DNA of 64,000 nt. Origin: Paraburkholderia lycopersici (lineage in GTDB: Bacteria; Pseudomonadota; Gammaproteobacteria; Burkholderiales; Burkholderiaceae). Position numbers and translations under genes: made by a program. Of the stretch, positions 55,732-64,000 are shown one piece after another (position 1 is the first letter of the stretch; each line of letters begins with the position of its first letter). The stretch lies in the NCBI RefSeq assembly GCF_900096975.1, contig NZ_FMYQ01000006.1, positions 172,387-236,386 of the forward strand, read 5' to 3'. The notes beneath the pieces were generated by a model that was not told where the DNA came from, did not search any database, and was given only the letters and a program-made list of their open reading frames with translations.

Positions 55732-56535
55732 TTACTTGAGGCTGCCCGAGAGGAACTGGCGCAGACGTTCGCTCCTCGGCGCGCCGAGCACGTCCGCGGG
55801 CGCGCCCTCTTCCTCCGTGCGGCCCTGGTGGAGGAACATCACGTGGTTCGAGACGTTGCGCGCAAAGCCCATCTCGTGCGTGACGACGATCATCGTGCGG
55901 CCTTCCTCGGCGAGCTTTTGCATGACCTTGAGCACTTCGCCCACGAGTTCGGGGTCGAGCGCCGACGTCGGCTCGTCGAACAGCATCACGTCGGGGTGCA
56001 TGGCAAGCGCGCGCGCGATCGCCACGCGCTGCTGCTGGCCGCCCGAGAGATGCGACGGATACTGCTTCTCCACGCGCGGCGCGAGGCCCACTTTCTCCAG
56101 ATACTCGCGCGCACGCTCCTCGGCCTCCTTGCGCGGCACGCCGAGCACATGCACGGGCGCTTCCATCACGTTCTCGATCACGTTCATGTGCGACCAGAGA
56201 TTGAAGTGCTGGAACACCATGGCGAGCTTGGTGCGGATGCGCTGGAGCTGCCTGTGATCGGCCACGTCGAGGTCGCCGTTGCGGCCGGCCTTCGTGCGCA
56301 CGGTTTCGCCGTCCACGACGATCTCGCCCGCGTTCGGCTTCTCGAGGAAATTGATGCAGCGCAGGAACGTGCTTTTGCCCGAACCGCTCGCGCCGATGAT
56401 GCTGATCACGTCGCCCTTCTTCGCGTCGAGCGAGACGCCCTTGAGCACCTCGTTGTCGCCATAGCGCTTGTGGATGTCGCGCGCAACGAGCTTGCTGTCC
56501 GAGGATGGCGTCGTGCCTTGCGTCGTCTGAGCCAA
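55732..56535 (-). CDS. hisP: ABC transporter ATP-binding protein for basic amino acids (HisP-like)
   Basis: The ATPase of a HisJQMP/AotJQMP-type importer shows Walker [10 protein letters not shown], signature [15 protein letters not shown], Walker [15 protein letters not shown] and the switch His in VVTHEMG. The first ATG in frame lies too far upstream. I choose TTG at 56535, with GGAG six bases before, giving [10 protein letters not shown], as in relatives; TTG at 56547 is possible. It lies 25 bases after hisM and 32 bases before the regulator gene. Confidence 0.93.
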   Translation of the reverse strand: MAQTTQGTTPSSDSKLVARDIHKRYGDNEVLKGVSLDAKKGDVISIIGASGSGKSTFLRCINFLEKPNAGEIVVDGETVRTKAGRNGDLDVADHRQLQRIRTKLAMVFQHFNLWSHMNVIENVMEAPVHVLGVPRKEAEERAREYLEKVGLAPRVEKQYPSHLSGGQQQRVAIARALAMHPDVMLFDEPTSALDPELVGEVLKVMQKLAEEGRTMIVVTHEMGFARNVSNHVMFLHQGRTEEEGAPADVLGAPRSERLRQFLSGSLK

Positions 56536-56560
56536 GATGGTCTCCAATGTTTCCGGTGAT

Positions 56561-57274
56561 TCAGCGGATGCGCACGGCGAGATGGCCGAGCCAGCGTTTT
56601 TCGGCGCGGCGGAACGCGGCCACCAGCACGAACGATACCGCACAGTAGATCAGCGCCGCGAGGCCGAACGACTCGAACGAGCGGTACGTCGCCGAGTTGG
56701 CGTCGCGCGCGACCTTGAGGATGTCGGGCACCGTGGCGGTGAAAGCCACGGTGGTCGCGTGCAGCATCAGGATCACTTCGTTACTGTACAGCGGCAGCGC
56801 GCGGCGCAGCGCCGAGGGCAGGATCACGCGCCGGTACATCGTGAACGGGCTCATGCCGTACGCACGCGCCGCTTCGACTTCGCCGTGCGAGGTCGCGCGA
56901 ATCGCGCCCGCAAAAATCTCGGTCGTATAGGCGCAGGTGTTGAGCGCGAACGCGAGAATGGCGCAGTTCAGGCCGCTGCGGAAGAACGCGTCGAGGAGCG
57001 GCTCCGCGCGGATGAACGCGAGACTGTACACGCCCGTATAGATGAGCAGCAACTGCACATATAGCGGCGTGCCGCGAAACACGTAGGTATAGAAGCGCAC
57101 CGGCAGCGCAAGCCAGCGGCGGCTCGACACGCGCGCCACGGCGAGCGGCACCGCGCACACGAAGCCGAATGCCACCGCGATCACGAGCAGCCACAGCGTC
57201 ATCGCGAGGCCCGAGACATGCTCGCCGTCCCAGTACAGAAACGCGCGGCCGAATTGCTGGAGGATTTCGTTCAT
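56561..57274 (-). CDS. hisM: ABC transporter permease for basic amino acids (HisM-like)
   Basis: The 237-residue inner-membrane permease has about five helices and the EAA-type loop [20 protein letters not shown]. The second helix includes the [19 protein letters not shown] pattern typical of HisM/ArtM. ATG at 57274 ([17 protein letters not shown]) is chosen; the longer frame lacks similarity. It lies 13 bases after hisQ and forms the translocation pore with it. Confidence 0.93.
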   Translation of the reverse strand: MNEILQQFGRAFLYWDGEHVSGLAMTLWLLVIAVAFGFVCAVPLAVARVSSRRWLALPVRFYTYVFRGTPLYVQLLLIYTGVYSLAFIRAEPLLDAFFRSGLNCAILAFALNTCAYTTEIFAGAIRATSHGEVEAARAYGMSPFTMYRRVILPSALRRALPLYSNEVILMLHATTVAFTATVPDILKVARDANSATYRSFESFGLAALIYCAVSFVLVAAFRRAEKRWLGHLAVRIR

Positions 57275-57287
57275 GAAGGGCCTGGCC

Positions 57288-57977
57288 TCAAAGTTGCGCG
57301 TGGCGCACGCCCACCGAATAGCGGCGTTCAAGCCAGACGAGCACGAAGTTCGACACGGTCGTGATCGCGAGATAGATGAGCGCCGCGATCACGAGGAAGA
57401 AGAACAGGTTGAAGGTGCTGCGGCCCGCGTCCTGCGCGGCTTTCACCACGTCGGCGAGACCGATGATCGAGACGAGCGCCGTCGCCTTCACGAGCACCTG
57501 CCAGTTGTTGCCGATGCCGGGCAGTGCGAAGCGCATCATCTGCGGGAAGAGGATGCGCAAGAACACGCGCGCGCCGCTCATGCCGTAAGCGTGGCCGGCT
57601 TCGAGCTGGCCGCGCGGCACCGCGAGAAACGCGCCGCGAAAGGTTTCGGTGAAGTACGCGCCGTAGATGAAGCCGAGCGTGACGACACCGGCCACGAACG
57701 GATCGATATCGATCTGCGCCATGCCGAGCGCGTCGGTGGCGTCGTTCACGCCGATCTGGATGCTGTAGAAGAGCAGCAGCATCAGCACGAGGTCGGGCGC
57801 CGAACGGATCAGCGTCGTGTAGGCCGTCGCCGCCGCCGCGAGCGGGCGGTTGAACGAAAGCTTCGCCGCCGCGCCCGCGAGCCCGAGAATGACGGCCACG
57901 CCGAGCGAAAAGAGCGAAAGTTCGATGGTCTGGATCGTGCCGGCGAGGAGTACCGGGCCATAGCCGTAAAGGAACAC
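57288..57977 (-). CDS. hisQ: ABC transporter permease for basic amino acids (HisQ-like)
   Basis: The 229-residue permease has five helices, TLIRSAPDLVLMLLLFYSI in the second and the cytoplasmic loop AYGMSGARVFLRILFPQMMR. GTG at 57977 with GGAG six bases upstream gives MFLYGYGPVLLAG, the usual HisQ start, better than the upstream ATG. It is the first gene of the transporter set. A binding-protein gene would normally precede it but here lies at 45988, beyond the AST genes. Confidence 0.93.
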   Translation of the reverse strand: MFLYGYGPVLLAGTIQTIELSLFSLGVAVILGLAGAAAKLSFNRPLAAAATAYTTLIRSAPDLVLMLLLFYSIQIGVNDATDALGMAQIDIDPFVAGVVTLGFIYGAYFTETFRGAFLAVPRGQLEAGHAYGMSGARVFLRILFPQMMRFALPGIGNNWQVLVKATALVSIIGLADVVKAAQDAGRSTFNLFFFLVIAALIYLAITTVSNFVLVWLERRYSVGVRHAQL

Positions 57978-58192
57978 GCGCGTCTCCGGATCAAGTCGTT
58001 TTGTCGTTTCGGCCAGCCTCGTGCGGCGCGCGAGCACCGCCGAAACCGGGTGAACTGGCGCGGATCGTCTCAGTGCAAAATCGATTGCTCAAACGGCCGC
58101 AGCGCGGATATTGCATCGCAGCATTGCCGGGCGGCGCACGGCCGCGTGCGCAAAGGCCCGCGCAGCCGCGGGCGCGAGGCTTCCGAAAGGCG

Positions 58193-58222
58193 AAAAAAAC
58201 GCCCCGGCACGCGGGGCGTTTT
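58193..58222 (-). terminator. Intrinsic terminator after cbtA
   Basis: On the minus strand a 10-bp stem (AAAACGCCCC with GGGGCGTTTT, 7-base loop) continues into a run of seven T residues counting the stem end. It separates the cobalt uptake genes from the hisQ promoter, about 85 bases after the cbtA stop. Confidence 0.85.
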
Positions 58223-58305
58223 CGCAAGTTTGGGGTGGCTTTTCGATAGACGCGCGACGGACGCGCGACAGGCGCGAAACACGCGCCCAGCGGCCCCGGC
58301 AGCGC

Positions 58306-59058
58306 TTACGCGGCGCGCGTTTGCGCGACTCGCGCGCGGCCCGCGCGAGCGTTCGCGCCGAGGAGCTTCTCAGCGAATGCGCCGAAAAGCAGTCCGATCG
58401 TCGTCCACAAAATCGCCTGCATGCCGACCGAGACGGCGCGGAACTTCCACAGCAGCACGGCCGGGAATGCAGCGGGCACCTCGTTGACCGCCGGCAACGC
58501 AAGCCCGATCGCGCCGATCACGACGACGAACAGCACGAGCGCCGCAATCGCGGCGTTCCAGACGCCGAGGCGCGCCGCGAACACCGCCCGCACCTTCAGC
58601 GAGAACACCGACACCGCGATCGATATCGCGATCATCAGGAAGAAGAGCCCGGTGCGATAGCCGATCGTCTCCGGGTCGCCGACCGAGGGCGGATTCGCCG
58701 GATACTTGAGGTTCGGCACCATGTAGATCGCGACGAACGCCGCGAGCGCGAGCCAGGCCGACAGCGCACGCGGCGAAAGACGTCCCGTGCGGCCATGCGC
58801 GTATGCAAAGACGAGCGCGAACAACCCGCCGATCGAGGCGCCATACACCATCACGCCCGTGAACAGCCCGTAGCCCGACTGCGTCGCGCGGCTCACGATC
58901 TCCGGCCCGGGCGCGTCGCCCTTCGCGGCGTCGGCTTTCTCCTCGAAGGAAATCGCCTGGTCGACCTGCGGCTCGCCCACGATCTTCGCGAAGCCGAACG
59001 TGAGGAGTCCCGCGGCGATGCCTGCGAGCATGCCGCGTACCAGCAACTTGCCTACCAT
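58306..59058 (-). CDS. cbtA: Cobalt transporter subunit CbtA
   Basis: The 250-residue integral membrane protein has several helices: a first (LLVRGMLAGIAAGLLTFGFA), then GYGLFTGVMVYGASIGGLFA and others through WNAAIAALVLFVVVIGAIGL. This matches CbtA, predicted with CbtB to import cobalt for cobalamin synthesis. It follows cbtB by 13 bases and shares its riboswitch. Confidence 0.92.
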   Translation of the reverse strand: MVGKLLVRGMLAGIAAGLLTFGFAKIVGEPQVDQAISFEEKADAAKGDAPGPEIVSRATQSGYGLFTGVMVYGASIGGLFALVFAYAHGRTGRLSPRALSAWLALAAFVAIYMVPNLKYPANPPSVGDPETIGYRTGLFFLMIAISIAVSVFSLKVRAVFAARLGVWNAAIAALVLFVVVIGAIGLALPAVNEVPAAFPAVLLWKFRAVSVGMQAILWTTIGLLFGAFAEKLLGANARAGRARVAQTRAA

Positions 59059-59071
59059 GTTCGGCTCCCGG

Positions 59072-59290
59072 TTAGTGGCAGGGGAAGCCGAGCAGATGGC
59101 GGCCGTCGTGAACGAACTCGTGGACGTACATGCCCGGGAAGATCGACGTCGCGCCTTGTTCGGCGCCGACGAAATACAGCGCCAGCAGCAGCATCAAGCC
59201 GCCGAAAATGGCCCAGGGAAGGATCTCGCGCAGCGCAATGGGCGCCGGCGCGGCCGGTGCGTGCTGCAGGGGGAATGTGGCTTCGGACAT
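59072..59290 (-). CDS. cbtB: Cobalt transporter subunit CbtB
   Basis: CbtB is a short single-pass subunit: 72 residues with one helix (ILPWAIFGGLMLLLALYFVG) and a periplasmic or cytoplasmic metal-binding tail containing MYVHEFVHDGRHLLGFPCH. ATG at 59290 has GGAG eight bases upstream. The leader holds a cobalamin riboswitch. Confidence 0.93.
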   Translation of the reverse strand: MSEATFPLQHAPAAPAPIALREILPWAIFGGLMLLLALYFVGAEQGATSIFPGMYVHEFVHDGRHLLGFPCH

Positions 59291-59341
59291 GCTGACTTCT
59301 CCTGGGGTTGCGCGCCCCGCTAGTCGTTGAAAGGGTGGATA

Positions 59342-59442
59342 CACGACACGCAGGTCTGACTCCCGTTGCTTCGATGCTTTCGATGGCAACCGGTTACAGT
59401 GGCGCGACCGCGCCGGACTTGCACCGGCTTCCGCGTGTCGTG
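59342..59442 (-). ncRNA. Cobalamin (B12) riboswitch upstream of cbtBA
   Basis: On the minus strand the leader shows the B12-box-type core: GGAAGCCGGTGCAAGTCCGG, then CGCCACTGTAACCGG, then GGGAGTCAGACC. The aptamer is closed by a perfect 10-bp P1 helix, GCGTGTCGTG with CACGACACGC (ends at 59342-59351 and 59433-59442). The cbtB start lies 51 bases downstream. No terminator is present. Instead a GGGG/CCCC hairpin (59304-59318) adjoins the Shine-Dalgarno, so control is probably translational, turning off cobalt uptake when B12 is plentiful. Confidence 0.92.
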
Positions 59443-59521
59443 GAGCCTGTATTCTACGCGCTGCGACGGCTGGCCGCGGACCGGATGTCAGTCACAGAAA
59501 AGCGATGCGTAAGGAAACAGG

Positions 59522-60139
59522 ATGCCGACGACAGTCTGGCTGGTCAGTCATGCGGCGAATGCCGCGCTGCGCTCGGGGATATTTCCTCACGCGCGAGCAT
59601 CCGGCGGCGACGCCGGGCAAGCGCTCGACGCACGCGCGATCGAGGCGCTCGACGCTTGGCGCGCGCGCTGGCACGTCCGGCTGGCGGACGGTGACGGCGG
59701 CGCGGCGCCGCGCGTGCTGACGAGCCCCGCCGCGATTGCCCGTGCGAGCGCGCAGGCGGCCGGCTTCCACGATGCGGCGCAGAGCGACGCGCTCGCCGAC
59801 GCCGCGTACGGCGCCTGGCAAGGCAAGCGGCTGATGGACCTCGCGCGCGACGCCCCCGAGGCGCTCGCGGCCTGGACACGCGACCCGGGCTTCAGGCCGC
59901 CCGGCGGCGGCGAATCGTTCGACGACGTTCGCCTGCGCGTGAGCGCGTGGCTCGACGCGCATGCCCATTCTGAACGCCGCGTCGTCGCGTTCACGCACGC
60001 GACCGTGATCCGCGCGGCGATCCTTCATGCGCTCGGCGCGCCGTCCGCGTGTTTTCGCTCGGTCGACATCGCGCCGCTCGCCGTCACGGCGCTGCGCCGC
60101 GCGCCGCACGGCTGGATCTGGGGGGCCGCGGCCGATTGA
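59522..60139 (+). CDS. Histidine phosphatase superfamily protein with altered active site
   Basis: The 205-residue product has the histidine-phosphatase fold: opening PTTVWLVSHAANAALRSGIF, GAWQGKRLMDLA and the second His in VVAFTHATVIRAAIL. The usual RHG triad at the start is SHA, so the first catalytic Arg is missing. It is divergent from the B12-controlled cbtBA pair, where CobC-type phosphatases often occur; a link to cobalamin metabolism is an inference. With the altered motif it may be inactive or binding-only. Confidence 0.82.
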   Translation: MPTTVWLVSHAANAALRSGIFPHARASGGDAGQALDARAIEALDAWRARWHVRLADGDGGAAPRVLTSPAAIARASAQAAGFHDAAQSDALADAAYGAWQGKRLMDLARDAPEALAAWTRDPGFRPPGGGESFDDVRLRVSAWLDAHAHSERRVVAFTHATVIRAAILHALGAPSACFRSVDIAPLAVTALRRAPHGWIWGAAAD

Positions 60140-60245
60140 GGGCCGGCCCGGCATTCAACGACCTGCGCCCGGGAGGCCGGCCAGTCGGCCCGATGCGGCG
60201 ATATTCGCCGTCGCCGGCATTCTCGATCCCTCGCGCCTCGCGGCG

Positions 60246-61259
60246 CTAATCGAGGCCCAGTTGCGCCTTGATTGCCGGCAGCATGTACTGCACGGCCGCG
60301 CGCCCCTCCTCGACGGCGGGCGCGGCGCGGTGAAAGTCGAAAATGCCCATGCCGCCCAGGCGAGGCTGGATCAGCACGTCGGCGGGCTCGCCTGCCAGGC
60401 GGCTGCGCGTGATGCGCACCTGCATGATGTCGATGCTCTGCGCCACCGAACTCAGCACGGAAGGCACGCGCCTGCTGGGCGGCGGCGCCACGCGCACGTC
60501 CTGGCCGCCCGCCGCGCCCGGACCCGCGGGTTGGAGCCAGCGCGGAAACCGCTTGCCGTTGCGGCGCAGGAGAGGCTCCGGGGCCGGGGCGCCGTTGGCG
60601 GAACTGGCGGCGGGATCGGCGGGCGAGACCTCGTTCGCCTCCAGAGGCAGTTCGCGCGGCATCGTGTCGATCGCGCCGCCAAGATCGCGCCCGTTGAGAA
60701 TGTCGTGATTGAGATCGATGGCGATCACGGTATCGGCGCGCATCGCACGCGCGGCGGAAACCGGAACCGGATTGCTGAGCCCGCCGTCGACCAGCCACAC
60801 GCCGTCATGCCAGATCGGCGTGAAGATGCCGGGAATCGCGATTGAGGCGCGCACCGCGTCCACCACGCCGCCCTCGCTCAGCCAGACCTCGCGCCCCGTG
60901 TCGAGTTCGGTCGCGACCGCCGTGAACGGAAGCCGCAGATCGTCGATCGAGCGGCCGTTGAACTGGTGCGCAAAGAGGTCGATCACCTTGCGGCCGCCCA
61001 GCAACCCGCCCGAAAAACGCAGGTCGAGCAGGCGCACCACGGTTTGCCAGGTGAGCTTGCCGACCCAGTCCTCGAGCCAGTCGAGGTCGCCGTTCGCGTA
61101 AACGGCGCCCACCAGCGCGCCGATCGACGTGCCGCACACCACGTCGGGCTTGATGCCCGCTTCCTCGAGCGCACGGATCGCGCCAATATGCGCCCAGCCG
61201 CGCGCCGCGCCGCCGCCGAGCACGAGTCCCACACGCCGGGGCCGTCGCCGGTTCATCAT
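60246..61259 (-). CDS. Patatin-like phospholipase (RssA-type)
   Basis: The 337-residue product has the patatin oxyanion motif GLVLGGGAARGWAHIGAI, the nucleophile GTSIG (Ser near residue 45) and the Asp of VDGGLSNPVPVSAARAMR. It is probably an intracellular or inner-membrane serine hydrolase. Residues 200-275 are a Pro/Ala/Arg-rich spacer before a conserved C-terminal end (FDFHRAAPAVEEGRAAVQY). The start may be ATG at 61259 or 61256. Confidence 0.88.
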   Translation of the reverse strand: MMNRRRPRRVGLVLGGGAARGWAHIGAIRALEEAGIKPDVVCGTSIGALVGAVYANGDLDWLEDWVGKLTWQTVVRLLDLRFSGGLLGGRKVIDLFAHQFNGRSIDDLRLPFTAVATELDTGREVWLSEGGVVDAVRASIAIPGIFTPIWHDGVWLVDGGLSNPVPVSAARAMRADTVIAIDLNHDILNGRDLGGAIDTMPRELPLEANEVSPADPAASSANGAPAPEPLLRRNGKRFPRWLQPAGPGAAGGQDVRVAPPPSRRVPSVLSSVAQSIDIMQVRITRSRLAGEPADVLIQPRLGGMGIFDFHRAAPAVEEGRAAVQYMLPAIKAQLGLD

Positions 61260-61287
61260 GCGCGCCTCCTTCCTGTGCGATTACCGG

Positions 61288-61869
61288 TCAGCGCCCGCGC
61301 ATCACGTCCGAGCGCGAAGTCGTCGTGACCCGGCCGTCCGGTCCGAAATGCACGTTGAAAAAGGCTTCGGGCGTCACGCCCCCTTCCAGCCACTTCCAGC
61401 TCCACACCGTCTCCTTCTTCAGGCGGTAAGCGGCCACCTCCCCGGGCTTGCCGAGCAGACGCCGCACCTCGTCCTCGCTCATGCCGACGCGGATCTTCGC
61501 AAAGTTTTCCGCCGTGAGCGCCTGCGTAATCGCCACGAGCCGGCCGTTCGGGCCGATGTCGACCATCCATGTCTTCACGCCCTGCGGGCCGCGCGGATAT
61601 TCGAGGCGCCGCGAACCGTCGTCGAACACGCGCTCGGTTTCGGGCTTGCCCATCTGCTCGCGCACCTGGTCGAGCGTGGAGACGCCGGGCGTGAGCCCTT
61701 TGAGCAGCAGCGCATCGGGCTTCACCGAATCGAAGAACGCCTTGAATCCCCGCCGGACGAAATCGAGCATGGCATCGAACTGGTGATCGTCGCAGCCCGA
61801 TAGCGTGAAGGCCGCCATGACGGCGCAAGCGAGCGCGAGCGAACGTGTGGATGAAAACGTGGGCTTCAT
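61288..61869 (-). CDS. BamE-like outer-membrane lipoprotein (SmpA/OmlA domain)
   Basis: The 193-residue product has a lipoprotein signal ending FTLSGCDDHQFD, Cys near residue 26. Two BamE-like repeats follow: LTPGVSTLDQVREQMGKPET and IRVGMSEDEVRRLLGKPGEV, each with the typical G..K.E or G..G motif. Relatives assist outer-membrane protein assembly. A truncated, decayed copy of its C-terminus occurs at 38068-38318. It lies between the patatin gene and the hopanoid genes. Confidence 0.88.
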   Translation of the reverse strand: MKPTFSSTRSLALACAVMAAFTLSGCDDHQFDAMLDFVRRGFKAFFDSVKPDALLLKGLTPGVSTLDQVREQMGKPETERVFDDGSRRLEYPRGPQGVKTWMVDIGPNGRLVAITQALTAENFAKIRVGMSEDEVRRLLGKPGEVAAYRLKKETVWSWKWLEGGVTPEAFFNVHFGPDGRVTTTSRSDVMRGR

Positions 61870-61951
61870 GTCCTTGCTAACGCATCGGCATGGGCTTGCG
61901 TCTACGCGCGCGCCGACGTACCGGTGCGCACTGATTTCCCACAATGTACCG

Positions 61952-63028
61952 TCAAAGCACCCGATCGTGCTGCGAGCCCTGTTCGGCGCGCGCCGGTTGC
62001 GCCGGCACGCTCGCCACGGCGTGCAGCGCGTCGCCGGCTCGCGAGCCGTGGCGCAACGTACGACGCGCGCGGGCGATCTCCGCGGCCTGCCACGAGATCA
62101 GCGCGAGCACGCCGAACACCACTTCGCGCATGCGCTTGACGAGCGCGAGCGAGAACGCCACGTCCTGGTTCACGCCGAAGAGCTGCGCGAGCAGCACCAC
62201 GGCGACTTCCTGCACGCCGAGGCCCGCCGGCACCATGAACGCGGCATGGCGCACGGCCTGGGTGATGGCTTCGATGGCGAGCGCATCGCCCACGCTGACC
62301 GGATGGCCAAGCAACGCAAGCGCCCACCATGTCTCGAACGCGCCGAGCATGTAGCCGCCGAGCTGCCAGAAAAACGCGCGGAACATGAGGCCCGTGCGCG
62401 ACATCAGGGCGTCGAGATCGGCGTCGAGCTGATGGCCGTCGAGGCCGGCCATCAACGGATTGTGCGTGCCGAGCAGGCGCGCGGCCCAGCGTTCGATCGC
62501 ATGGAACACGCCGCCGCGGCGCAGCAGGACTACCGCGAGCACGGGCAGCGGCGCGGTCAGCACCAGCGCGAGCACGATCGTGACGACGGTGCGCAACGAG
62601 CCGCCGTCGCCGGTCGCCGCCACGATCAGCACGACGCCGAGCGCCGAGAACGCATACTGCACGGCGATCGTCACGAACACCTCGACGATCACCGAAGCCG
62701 TGACCTCGCTCGCATTGCGCAGCTTCCAGCGCGCGAGGCGAATGCCGACGAGCTCGCCGCCCACGCCCACCACGGGCAACAGCCGGTTCACGGCCTCGCG
62801 CACGGTCGCGATCCACCAGAGGAACGGAAGCGGCGCGCGCTTGTCGAGCAGCAGGCGCCACGCCTGCGCGTCGAGCAGCAGCGGCAGCGCGTGGAACGGC
62901 ACGAGCCAGAGCAGCGCCGGGCCCGCCGTGCCGATCACGCGCAGCACGTCATGGGCGCCGTCGCGCACGACGAGGCCGATCAGGATGGCGATCCCGACCG
63001 GCAAGCCGAGCCACTGAAGCCACTTCAT
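61952..63028 (-). CDS. hpnL: HpnL-family membrane protein (lysylphosphatidylglycerol synthase TM-like)
   Basis: The 358-residue protein has seven or eight hydrophobic stretches and the family motifs REAVNRLLPVVGVGGELVGI and AFMVPAGLGVQEVAVVLLAQ. HpnL belongs to the UPF0104/LPG synthase transmembrane family and is found in hopanoid gene clusters; its role in hopanoid modification or transport is not established. Its ATG overlaps the hpnK stop by four bases. Confidence 0.88.
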   Translation of the reverse strand: MKWLQWLGLPVGIAILIGLVVRDGAHDVLRVIGTAGPALLWLVPFHALPLLLDAQAWRLLLDKRAPLPFLWWIATVREAVNRLLPVVGVGGELVGIRLARWKLRNASEVTASVIVEVFVTIAVQYAFSALGVVLIVAATGDGGSLRTVVTIVLALVLTAPLPVLAVVLLRRGGVFHAIERWAARLLGTHNPLMAGLDGHQLDADLDALMSRTGLMFRAFFWQLGGYMLGAFETWWALALLGHPVSVGDALAIEAITQAVRHAAFMVPAGLGVQEVAVVLLAQLFGVNQDVAFSLALVKRMREVVFGVLALISWQAAEIARARRTLRHGSRAGDALHAVASVPAQPARAEQGSQHDRVL

Positions 63029-63921
63029 GAGGCGTGCGCCTGCGTGCCGCCCGTGGCGGCGGGACGAGGCGCCGGGCCGAAGAAAATGTCGGAAAAACCG
63101 CCCCGGCGCACGCCCGCGTGCGCGAGCGCCGCGGCCACGCGCGGCGAGACCAGCGCGCCGAATTCGTCGGCATGCCGATAGGTCCGCATGGACGGCGTGA
63201 TGGGCCCTTCATGCGCTTCATCGGCAAGCGCCGGATGGCAGTAGATTTCGCCCACGCCCTGCGCGGGCAAGCGCGCGAGTGCGTCGAGCACCGCCGCCTC
63301 GTCCATTGCGCCCGTCTTCGCGATACCGACCACGTAGTCGTTGTGCGCCACGCCCGCGCGCGCAAGACGCGCGCGCACGAGCGCAAGCCAGGGCCGCAGC
63401 GCGAGCGGCGCGCCGGACTCGAGCGGCAAACGCATCGCACGCAGGCCATAGTCGCGGCCGATCTCGAGGATCAGCGCGAGCACCGTGGGATGCAGATGAA
63501 AATGCTTGTGCGTATTCACGTGATCGAGCGCGAGCCCGGTCGCCGCGAACGCTTCGAACTGCGCGCGAATCTCCTTCGCAAGCTGCCGGCGCACGTGCGG
63601 CAGGAAGAAGAAGCGCACGCCGTCGCGGACCATGTTGTCGCCGAAACGCCCGTGCGCGTCGACGAGCGCCGGAATCTGCGCGCGCGGCAGCATCGCCGCG
63701 CCGTCGGCCAATACCAGATGCAGCCCGACGCGCAGGCCCGGCGTGCGACGCGCGCGCGCCACGGCGTCGGCCGCGGCGGGCGCGGCGACCATCAGGCTCG
63801 CGCAGTCGAGCACGCCCTCGCGATGCGCGCGCTCCACCGCGGCATTGACCCGCTCGTGCAGGCCAAAGTCGTCGGCGGTGAAGATGACTGCGCGCGCATG
63901 GCGCGGCAAGCGATCCATCAT
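63025..63921 (-). CDS. hpnK: Hopanoid biosynthesis-associated HpnK (YdjC/ChbG-like deacetylase)
   Basis: The 298-residue product has the YdjC-type deacetylase motif FTADDFGLHERVNAAVERAH and the metal-binding His in DHVNTHKHFHLHPTVLALI. In hopanoid operons HpnK is thought to deacetylate an amino-sugar intermediate in side-chain formation. It is coupled to hpnJ (ATGA overlap at 63918-63921) and to hpnL (63025-63028). Confidence 0.92.
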   Translation of the reverse strand: MMDRLPRHARAVIFTADDFGLHERVNAAVERAHREGVLDCASLMVAAPAAADAVARARRTPGLRVGLHLVLADGAAMLPRAQIPALVDAHGRFGDNMVRDGVRFFFLPHVRRQLAKEIRAQFEAFAATGLALDHVNTHKHFHLHPTVLALILEIGRDYGLRAMRLPLESGAPLALRPWLALVRARLARAGVAHNDYVVGIAKTGAMDEAAVLDALARLPAQGVGEIYCHPALADEAHEGPITPSMRTYRHADEFGALVSPRVAAALAHAGVRRGGFSDIFFGPAPRPAATGGTQAHAS

Positions 63922-64000
63922 GCCTCGTGCGCGCGCAGGAAGCGGAAGAACTCCACGCCTTCGCGCAGACGCCGCTTCATCATGTCCCAGCTCATGAGCA
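63918..64000 (-). CDS. hpnJ: Hopanoid biosynthesis radical-SAM protein HpnJ, C-terminal end
   Basis: Only the last 27 codons are in the window, ending LREGVEFFRFLRAHEA. The gene is the upstream neighbour expected of hpnK in burkholderial hopanoid operons, and the ATGA overlap with hpnK supports coupling. The radical-SAM motif would lie beyond the edge, so the identity comes from context and this short tail. Confidence 0.7.
   Translation of the reverse strand, partial: LMSWDMMKRRLREGVEFFRFLRAHEA

Overview
The window is high-GC DNA with dense, mostly compact genes. The gene content points to a beta-proteobacterium of the family Burkholderiaceae, most like Paraburkholderia, Caballeronia or Burkholderia. 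Supporting marks are scpB-rluB-rimP-nusA in that order, hopanoid genes (hpnJ-hpnK-hpnL), a complete arginine succinyltransferase (AST) pathway with a two-subunit AruF/AruG enzyme, and cbtB-cbtA under a cobalamin riboswitch. This is chromosomal sequence: no rRNA, tRNA, CRISPR array, intact insertion sequence or prophage is visible. The assignment rests on recognition of protein families only; no database search was run.

Layout. 1-4005 (minus): scpB, rluB, rimP, nusA (partial), with a promoter, a leader hairpin and an intrinsic terminator ahead of rimP. 4352-6553 (minus): an aminotransferase and a LysR regulator. 6974-11132: a sparse accessory stretch with a lone transposase-like gene, small secreted peptides, an orphan terminator, a YdcF-like protein whose start lies in a suspicious frame, and a decayed EAL-domain gene. 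11133-16592: arfB, two membrane protein genes, and an Lrp-type regulator facing a cysteine-dioxygenase-like cupin gene across a near-consensus Lrp box. 16632-24550: an MscS-type channel, an Rrf2 regulator and an NAD(P)-binding protein that share an operator-like dyad, a lipoprotein and GNAT pair, a DJ-1/PfpI protein and a sensor kinase. 25006-29512: amt, an SDR, a LysR regulator, a candidate small RNA bounded by terminators, and an IclR regulator. 29882-37696: an MdtABC-type RND efflux operon. 37774-38909: a YkvA-like protein, a decayed BamE-like gene and a peroxiredoxin. 39069-45709: four c-di-GMP/HDOD signalling genes together.

45988-57977 is one long same-strand arginine region: permeases and ATPase (hisQ-hisM-hisP), an AraC-type ArgR-like regulator, astC-aruF-aruG-astD-astB-astE, and the periplasmic binding protein at the far end. 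Together they would import arginine or ornithine and degrade arginine to glutamate and succinate. 58306-60139 is the B12-controlled cobalt uptake pair next to a divergent histidine-phosphatase-fold protein. 60246-64000 holds a patatin-like protein, a BamE-like lipoprotein and the end of a hopanoid operon.

The most notable non-coding signals are the rimP-nusA leader terminator, the cobalamin riboswitch, the paired Rrf2-type operators, the Lrp box, and two candidate small RNAs. The most notable decayed genes are the EAL remnant and the deleted BamE-like paralogue.
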